Below, one piece after another: positions 58,905 to 64,000 of a stretch of DNA of 64,000 nucleotides. This stretch comes from SIG440 sp045646865. GTDB taxonomy: Bacteria; Bacillota; Clostridia; Monoglobales; Monoglobaceae. Below the pieces are notes generated by a model. It ran no database searches, was not told the origin of the DNA, and was given only the letters and a program-made list of their open reading frames with translations. Numbering within the stretch: the stretch's first letter is position 1; each line of letters begins with the position of its first letter. The stretch is from the NCBI GenBank assembly GCA_045646865.1, contig JAZRLM010000015.1:62001-126000 (forward strand), read 5' to 3'. A program made the translations under genes and the position numbers.

Positions 58905-60043
58905 ATTTTATGCTCCATTCTGACAGATTTGTCAACTTCTATTATGTCCTGGATTGTGGGATTTAATTTATTTTTATAGCAGTTTATAATCTTTTCAACA
59001 TATTCGGCTATATCAAGAAAACCGATTTTATCCTTCAAAAATGCTTCCACCGCTACCTCGTTTGCGGCATTAAGAACTGTTGGCATAATTCCTCCGTCCC
59101 TTCCCGCCTTTTTTGCAAGGGCAAGACAACGGAACGTTTCTTCGTCCGGCTCAAAAAAAGTCATTTTGCCAATCTCGGCAAATGATACCGACTTATCAGG
59201 AGACGGCATCCTTTGGGGATAGGTAAATGCATACTGAATAGGATGCTTCATTGAGGGCAGGCTAAGCTGTGCAATGACACTTTTGTCTATAAACTCAACC
59301 ATAGAGTGAATAATGCTTTCTCTGTGAACAACCACCTGTATATCATCAAGTTCCACATCAAAAAGCCACTTTGCCTCAATTATTTCAAGGCCTTTGTTCA
59401 TAAGGGTGGCACTGTCAATTGTAATCTTTGCACCCATTGACCAGTTAGGGTGCTTGAGCGCCTGTTCTTTTTTCACACTTTTCAGTTCATCACGGGTTTT
59501 GCCAAAAAAAGGTCCACCTGATGCGGTAAGCAATATCTTATTTACTTCGTTGTGTTTTCCTCCATGCATAGACTGAAATATCGCCGAATGTTCGCTGTCA
59601 ACGGGCAGCAAACGTACGCCATTATTTTTAACCGCATCGGTAAACAAAGCCCCTGCAGTAACAAGGGTTTCTTTGTTGGCAAGAGCAATATCCTTGCCTG
59701 CCTCTATTGCCCTCATTGTTGGAACAAGCCCTGCAAAACCAACGATAGCAGACAACACCATATCAACTCCGTCTGCCGTTGAAACAGCGCAAAGTCCGTC
59801 TTCGCCGCACATAACCTTGACATCTGTATCCGCAAGGCGAATCTTCAGGTCGTTATACTTTTCGGGGGCGGCAACAACAACCAGCTCCGGCTTGTATTTT
59901 CTTGCCTGTTCCTCAAGAAGAGTAGTATTTGAATTTCCCGATATCCCTTTAACCGAAATATCCTTTATTCCCTTTAAATCGTCAACCACCTGTAAGGCCT
60001 GAGTTCCTATCGAGCCTGTTGACCCTAATATTGATATATTCAT
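58901..60043 (-). CDS. dxr: 1-deoxy-D-xylulose 5-phosphate reductoisomerase
   Basis: 380 aa. It makes methylerythritol 4-phosphate for isoprenoid synthesis, feeding the undecaprenyl lipid made by uppS. NADPH-binding GSTGSIGTQALQV at the N-terminus (about residues 7-19), metal/substrate motifs VDSEHSAIFQS (about 147-157), TASGGPFF and KMTIDSATLMNKGLE-like (ITIDSATLMNKGLEII, about 203-218). It is tightly coupled to rseP, 21 bp after cdsA. Confidence 0.96.
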   Translation of the reverse strand: MNISILGSTGSIGTQALQVVDDLKGIKDISVKGISGNSNTTLLEEQARKYKPELVVVAAPEKYNDLKIRLADTDVKVMCGEDGLCAVSTADGVDMVLSAIVGFAGLVPTMRAIEAGKDIALANKETLVTAGALFTDAVKNNGVRLLPVDSEHSAIFQSMHGGKHNEVNKILLTASGGPFFGKTRDELKSVKKEQALKHPNWSMGAKITIDSATLMNKGLEIIEAKWLFDVELDDIQVVVHRESIIHSMVEFIDKSVIAQLSLPSMKHPIQYAFTYPQRMPSPDKSVSFAEIGKMTFFEPDEETFRCLALAKKAGRDGGIMPTVLNAANEVAVEAFLKDKIGFLDIAEYVEKIINCYKNKLNPTIQDIIEVDKSVRMEHKI

Positions 60044-60064
60044 AAAACCCCGAAACCTTTCCGA

Positions 60065-60871
60065 TTATTTTAAAAATCCGATATTAACAATATACAGATA
60101 TACCATAGGAGCAATCATAATCACGCTGTCGAGTCTGTCAAGAATTCCACCGTGTCCGGGGAACAGATTGCCATAATCCTTGATGCCGAATTTGCGTTTG
60201 ATTATTGATGCCGAAAGGTCGCCAATCTGAGACACAATTGACATTGCAAAGCCCAAAACAGCAAGGCTTATATAGTTCACATTAAAGTTCCTTATTTTTT
60301 GCATCAGCAATCCGTAAAGCATACAAGCCGCCATACAGCCTAAAATTCCGCCAACCGAACCCTCAATTGTCTTTTTGGGACTGATTTCAGGACAAAGCTT
60401 GTGCCTGCCCAGAAATACCCCTGCAAAATAAGCGCAGGTATCTGTGAGAAATGCTCCTATAAACGGTATCCAGATTAGTATTTTGCCATATTCCAGTTCT
60501 CGTATATATAAAAGATTTGTCAAAAAATACGGGATATAAATTACGCTGAATATCACCAATGCGGCATCTGTTACCGAAACTGTTTTATGCTGTGCAAGCA
60601 TAATCACAAACAATAAAAGCATAAACAGATATACAATGGGCGCATAAAGCTGTGAATTTACAAAACCTCTCATAAGGGGAACAATAGCTGCCGCCAGATA
60701 CCCCAAAGCACACAGGCACTTTTTGCCATTTAAAGCCGTAGCCTTATAAAACTCATACAAGCCCACAAGCGAAATGACAATAACAGCACCTGCAATAACC
60801 GCACTTGGCGACAATAATATCAGGACAAGAAGCGGAATAAGAATTATCGCCGTTAATATTCTTGTTTTCAT
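60065..60871 (-). CDS. cdsA: Phosphatidate cytidylyltransferase
   Basis: 268 aa, multi-span membrane protein (about seven to eight spans). It makes CDP-diacylglycerol for phospholipid synthesis. The CdsA signature near the C-terminus is present: SxxKRxxxxKDxxxxxPGHGGxxDRxD (about residues 215-245, with PGHGGILDRLDS visible). GGAGG lies before the ATG. It sits between uppS and dxr as in most Firmicutes. Confidence 0.95.
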   Translation of the reverse strand: MKTRILTAIILIPLLVLILLSPSAVIAGAVIVISLVGLYEFYKATALNGKKCLCALGYLAAAIVPLMRGFVNSQLYAPIVYLFMLLLFVIMLAQHKTVSVTDAALVIFSVIYIPYFLTNLLYIRELEYGKILIWIPFIGAFLTDTCAYFAGVFLGRHKLCPEISPKKTIEGSVGGILGCMAACMLYGLLMQKIRNFNVNYISLAVLGFAMSIVSQIGDLSASIIKRKFGIKDYGNLFPGHGGILDRLDSVIMIAPMVYLYIVNIGFLK

Positions 60872-60934
60872 AAAAGTTCCTCCAAATTTATCATTCGTAA
60901 AAACGGGCGGATGCCATCCGCCCGTCAGAATTTT

Positions 60935-61675
60935 TTATACCTTGCCAAATCGGCGATTTCGCTTTTGATAATCAAGGATAGCCTGATACATATCTTTTTC
61001 GGAAAAATCAGGCCAGTTGATATTGCTGAACCAGAATTCCGCATACGCCGCCTGCCACAGCAGGAAGTTTGAAAGACGGTATTCACCGCTTGGTCTTATA
61101 ATCAAATCAACCTCGGGCAGACCCCGTGTATACATCAGCTCGGTCATATCCTTTTCGGAAACATCTCTCAATGTTCTCTTGCCGTTGGCAATTTTCTCGG
61201 CAAGCGCCTTTGCAGCATCGGTTATCTCTGCTCTGCCACCATAATTCAAAGCAACATTAAGCATCAAGCCGGTATTTTTGGATGTATACTCCTCGGCATG
61301 GTCGATAGCTCCGTTTATCTTATCGGATAATGCGCTGCGGTCACCGATAACCCTGAGAATCACATTTGTTCCGCCAAACTGCTCCTCTACCTGTTGCAGA
61401 TAGTTGTAAAGCAGTTCCATCAAAGCATCAACCTCTGCCTTGGGTCTGTTCCAGTTCTCGGTTGAAAAGGCATAAGCCGTAATACATTTTACACCGATTT
61501 TGTCGCAATATTTAACGATTTTTTTAAGTGTTTCTGCCCCTGCCTTGTGTCCGGCACTACGTGGAAGTCCTTTGGACTTTGCCCATCTGCCGTTTCCGTC
61601 CATAATTATTCCTATATGCTGAGGAATATTATTGGGGTCAAGGGGTTCGATACTTTTCTTTTTTCTGAAAAACAT
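60935..61675 (-). CDS. uppS: Undecaprenyl diphosphate synthase (cis-prenyltransferase)
   Basis: 246 aa. It condenses isopentenyl diphosphate onto farnesyl diphosphate to make the wall lipid carrier. IIMDGNGRWAKSKGLPRSAGH (about residues 22-42) holds the catalytic Asp; YAFSTENWNRP (about 67-77) and the C-terminal DLIIRPSGEYRLSNFLLWQ (about 192-210) complete the signature. It lies seven bases after frr. Confidence 0.96.
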   Translation of the reverse strand: MFFRKKKSIEPLDPNNIPQHIGIIMDGNGRWAKSKGLPRSAGHKAGAETLKKIVKYCDKIGVKCITAYAFSTENWNRPKAEVDALMELLYNYLQQVEEQFGGTNVILRVIGDRSALSDKINGAIDHAEEYTSKNTGLMLNVALNYGGRAEITDAAKALAEKIANGKRTLRDVSEKDMTELMYTRGLPEVDLIIRPSGEYRLSNFLLWQAAYAEFWFSNINWPDFSEKDMYQAILDYQKRNRRFGKV

Positions 61676-61681
61676 AAAAGG

Positions 61682-62224
61682 TTAAACCTCTAAAATTTCT
61701 TTTTCTTTTGCTGAAACCATTGAATCAATCTGCGCTACAAACTTATCTGTGAGCTTTTGAATCTGTGCTTCAAGATTCTTCAGATCGTCCTCGGTAATTT
61801 CTCCGTCCTTCTTCTGCTTTTTAAAGCCTTCAAGAGCATCGCGGCGTACGTTACGTACAGCAACCTTGCCTTCTTCACCGCGCTTTGAGATGCCTTTTAC
61901 CAGTTCTTTTCTTCTTTCCTCTGTAAGGGGCGGGAAGTTAAGACGAATGGTCTTGCCGTCGTTATTGGGAGTGATACCCACATCTGACTTAAGAATTGCC
62001 TTTTCAATTTCGCCAAGGATTGATGTATCCCAAGGCTGAATGGTAATTGTTCTGGGTTCGGGAACCGCAATTGTTCCTACCTGCTGGATAGGTGTTGCAA
62101 CACCGTAATATTCAACTGTTACCTTATCAAGAATTGCAGGGTTTGCACGTCCTGCGCGAATTGCCGCAAAATCTGCCTGAAGAACGGCTAAAGCTTTTTC
62201 CATTTTACTTTCTGCATTTTTCAT
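61682..62224 (-). CDS. frr: Ribosome recycling factor
   Basis: 180 aa, typical length. It splits post-termination ribosomes with EF-G. The long helices and the conserved RAGRANPAILDKVTVEYYG and PPLTEERRKELVK segments are present. Start ATG 62224 with GAAAGGA upstream. It lies 25 bp after pyrH. Confidence 0.97.
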   Translation of the reverse strand: MKNAESKMEKALAVLQADFAAIRAGRANPAILDKVTVEYYGVATPIQQVGTIAVPEPRTITIQPWDTSILGEIEKAILKSDVGITPNNDGKTIRLNFPPLTEERRKELVKGISKRGEEGKVAVRNVRRDALEGFKKQKKDGEITEDDLKNLEAQIQKLTDKFVAQIDSMVSAKEKEILEV

Positions 62225-62249
62225 AAACTTTTATATCCTTTCAAATATG

Positions 62250-62954
62250 TTATTTTACAATTGTTCCGATTTCCTCACCCTGAATTGCCCTTTTGATATT
62301 TTCGGGATCGTTAAGGCCAAACACCAGAATGGGAATATTATTATCCATACAAAGAGATGTTGCTGTAGAATCCATAACACCAAGGCCACGGTTAAGTACA
62401 TCAATGTAGCTGAGTTTATCAAGCTTTACTGCATTGGGGTTTATGTTGGGATCGCTGTCATAAACTGCGTCAACCTTCTTTGCAAGAAGAATGATTTCTG
62501 CATCAATCTCGGCAGCACGAAGAGCCGCAGTTGTATCTGTTGAGAAGAACGGGTTTCCTGTTCCGCAAGCAAAAATAACAACTCTGCCCTTATCAAGGTG
62601 ACGCATTGCTTTAAGTCTGATATAAGGCTCTGCAATCTGTCTCATTTCGATAGCTGTCTGAACACGGGCAGCCACTCCCTGCTGTTCAAGAGCATCAAGG
62701 AGAGCAAGTGAGTTGATAACGGTTGCCAGCATACCCATATGATCTGCACGGGTTCTGTCCATGCCTTCGCCTGTTCTGCCGCGCCAGAAATTACCACCGC
62801 CTACAACAATGGCAATCTCGCATCCCATTTCTGAACATTCCTTAATTTTTTCTGCAATACTTGTAACTGTTGCATTGTCAAGTCCAAAACCTTTTTCGCC
62901 CGCCAACGCTTCACCGCTAATTTTAAGCATCACTCTTTTGTATTTTATCGCCAT
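62250..62954 (-). CDS. pyrH: UMP kinase
   Basis: 234 aa. It phosphorylates UMP to UDP; amino-acid-kinase fold. KISGEALAGEKGFG (about residues 10-23), VVGGGNFWRG (about 50-59) and ADHMGMLATVINSLAL (about 70-85) are family motifs. GGAGGG lies before the ATG. It is the first gene of pyrH-frr-uppS-cdsA-dxr-rseP; the usual upstream rpsB-tsf pair is absent here. Confidence 0.97.
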   Translation of the reverse strand: MAIKYKRVMLKISGEALAGEKGFGLDNATVTSIAEKIKECSEMGCEIAIVVGGGNFWRGRTGEGMDRTRADHMGMLATVINSLALLDALEQQGVAARVQTAIEMRQIAEPYIRLKAMRHLDKGRVVIFACGTGNPFFSTDTTAALRAAEIDAEIILLAKKVDAVYDSDPNINPNAVKLDKLSYIDVLNRGLGVMDSTATSLCMDNNIPILVFGLNDPENIKRAIQGEEIGTIVK

Positions 62955-63011
62955 AGGTTTCCCTCCAAAGAAAGATTTATTTTAGCAAAGGGCACATGCC
63001 CTGATTTATAC

Positions 63012-63482
63012 TTATTCTGTAATATCAATAATTGTAACATCAACCTCGGGCTCGGGTTCATAACCACCCTCGGGAGTTATAACTGTGCTGGGTGAGAAAT
63101 CCTCAGCCTCATCGGCCTTTTGGTCTGCATTATTATCTTTTTCCTTGTCCTCGGTCGGTTTGTCTTCTTTAGTCGGGGTCGTTACAGTCGGTATCTCAAC
63201 AGGTGCCGGAGGATTAATGTTGCTGTGGTTTTTGTCAGCTGCCGCATTGAGATGTTCAATCTCCTCCTCAAGTGCTTGTATCTGAATTTTAAGTTCCTGA
63301 TTCTCGGCAGAAATCTCGCCGTTATCAGGCCCTACTACTTTAACCGGATTTATAATGCAATAAAGGGAAAGACCAAATGATACAACAAACAGAAATATTG
63401 TACCGAAAATAATTCCCATAATTAATAATGTTTTTTTAGTTTTTACAGACATTTGCGCTTTGTCCTGCATATTAACTTCCAT
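63012..63482 (-). CDS. Membrane-anchored coiled-coil protein of unknown function
   Basis: 156 aa from the ATG at 63482 directly after AGAAAGG; ATGs at 63470 and 63452 are alternatives. A short polar head, one membrane span (about residues 20-45), a Leu/Glu-rich coiled coil (ENQELKIQIQALEEEIEHL, about 60-78), then a Pro/Thr/Glu/Asp-rich, very acidic tail. The layout is like small divisome or wall-associated single-span proteins, but I do not recognise the family. It lies 57 bp upstream of pyrH and behind the conserved leader element. Confidence 0.65.
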   Translation of the reverse strand: MEVNMQDKAQMSVKTKKTLLIMGIIFGTIFLFVVSFGLSLYCIINPVKVVGPDNGEISAENQELKIQIQALEEEIEHLNAAADKNHSNINPPAPVEIPTVTTPTKEDKPTEDKEKDNNADQKADEAEDFSPSTVITPEGGYEPEPEVDVTIIDITE

Positions 63483-63607
63483 AGCCTTTCTGCCCACAAA
63501 CAATAATATAAAATTTTGTATACGCTTGTCGTGGGCAGATAAAGCGTATAATGTAAATTTCGTCGGTGCAATTAAATCCGCAGGAGAACAGTAAAGTCAT
63601 TTTTCAC
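63483..63607 (-). promoter_or_regulatory. Conserved leader element, copy 2
   Basis: On the minus strand the blocks TATACGC (63544-63550), CTGCCCAC (63531-63538), GCGTATA (63519-63525) and GTGGGCAG (63490-63497) come in the same interleaved order as before addB, with identical stems and different loop bases. They are followed by AGAAAGGCTATGGAAGTTA, the ribosome site and start. The upstream CGG-ATTTAATTGCA-CCG hairpin loop is also shared. The opposite strand carries a TATAAT (63547-63552) reading toward ytvI. Confidence 0.6.
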
Positions 63608-63731
63608 ATCACAGACTTCTGCGCAAACATAATTGTACAACTAAAAGTATATCATATCTTTATCAACTATTCAAGAGAAAAATTATATTTTTGTGCCGAA
63701 AAAATATAAATTCCTGAAATACGGTGTTTTC

Positions 63732-63760
63732 TTGACAAAATCTTGGTTTTGTGTAATAAT
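63732..63760 (+). promoter_or_regulatory. Promoter of the YtvI-like gene
   Basis: TTGACA (63732-63737) and TAATAAT around 63754-63760, spacer 16-17 bp. Confidence 0.6.
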
Positions 63761-63821
63761 TAATTAAGAAATCTCTTACATAATTTACTGTGCAAATATT
63801 CAGAAAGGACGACGTCATAAT

Positions 63822-64000
63822 ATGCAAAACGAACATCTTCAGAAACGTAAGGAATTTATTATCAACATAGCATATACCGTGCTTGTAGTTGCTCTGGTTT
63901 ATTTCGGTTTTAAATATGCAGTAAAGTGGCTTATGCCATTTGTTGTGGGGTTTGTTATAGCCCTTGCGATCCACACTCCCGTAAACGCAATTTGCAAGCA
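63822..64000 (+). CDS. YtvI/AI-2E transporter family membrane protein, N-terminal part
   Basis: The first 59 codons only; the gene runs off the window. ATG 63822 with AGAAAGG about 12 bases upstream. A polar head (MQNEHLQKRKEFII) is followed by a hydrophobic span (INIAYTVLVVALVYFGF) and the segment KWLMPFVVGFVIALAIHTPV. The PF..GF.IA pattern near the start is typical of the AI-2E/PerM family, including the sporulation protein YtvI. Only the start is visible, so the subtype is uncertain. Confidence 0.65.
   Translation, partial: MQNEHLQKRKEFIINIAYTVLVVALVYFGFKYAVKWLMPFVVGFVIALAIHTPVNAICK

Overview
The window is chromosomal DNA of moderate-to-low GC from a Clostridia-type Firmicute, probably an anaerobic, spore-forming, glycogen-storing bacterium. 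The signs are an FtsK/SpoIIIE translocase, a SpoIIQ-like M23 protein, a Noc-type ParB protein, the start of a YtvI-like protein, type III glutamine synthetase, the GlgC/GlgD pair, GGAGG-type ribosome binding sites and frequent TTG/GTG starts. No species can be named from the sequence alone.

Layout. 1-4.0 kb (minus): the 5' part of ftsK, uppP, a LytM-type peptidase and noc. 4.2-16.7 kb (minus): one long purine operon, purE-purF-purM-purN-purO-purH-purD-purL-fhs. It is preceded by a strong promoter and a ZTP (pfl) riboswitch with a terminator, and closed by an intrinsic terminator. PurH is split here into a stand-alone AICAR transformylase and an archaeal-type (PurO) IMP cyclohydrolase. The formate-THF ligase at the end of the operon makes the 10-formyl-THF used by PurN and PurH. 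purC, purB and purK are not in the window. 17-19.2 kb: tmk, two tiny cysteine-rich membrane peptides, a DUF5662 protein, and a structured RNA with its own promoter and terminator that precedes a 56-aa protein. 19.3-29.6 kb (minus): a glycogen operon (GH13 enzyme, glgB, glgC, glgD, glgA, glgP).

29.6-37.8 kb (plus): a palindromic rod-like element, a HAD hydrolase, addB behind a conserved leader element, and a heterodimeric ABC exporter. 37.8-38.6 kb: a gene-poor stretch with a MITE-like palindrome and tRNA-Trp, whose 3' end is duplicated 224 bp away like an attachment site. rpsT and glnA (GSIII) are divergent. 41.3-43.4 kb is a decayed patch: an extragenic repeat, a membrane protein, ppa, a gene start cut off by short G-rich repeats, the tail of an RHS gene and tRNA-Arg(CCT). 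43.6-52 kb (minus): hemW, lepA, galE, sigA, dnaG and dgt, with a second copy of the extragenic repeat. 52.1-53.6 kb (plus): trmK and a NIF3 protein.

53.6-56.1 kb (minus) is the least ordinary coding region: four tightly packed genes for an exported SLH-domain protein, an HPr-kinase-like P-loop protein, a PqqD-like protein and an S24/S26-type peptidase with an apparent Ser-His pair. It looks like an uncharacterised peptide or surface-protein modification system. 56.2-64 kb: asnA, a DUF1540 protein, a MITE-like element, the conserved pyrH-frr-uppS-cdsA-dxr-rseP block, a membrane-anchored coiled-coil protein of unknown role behind a second copy of the leader element found before addB, and the beginning of a YtvI/AI-2E family gene.
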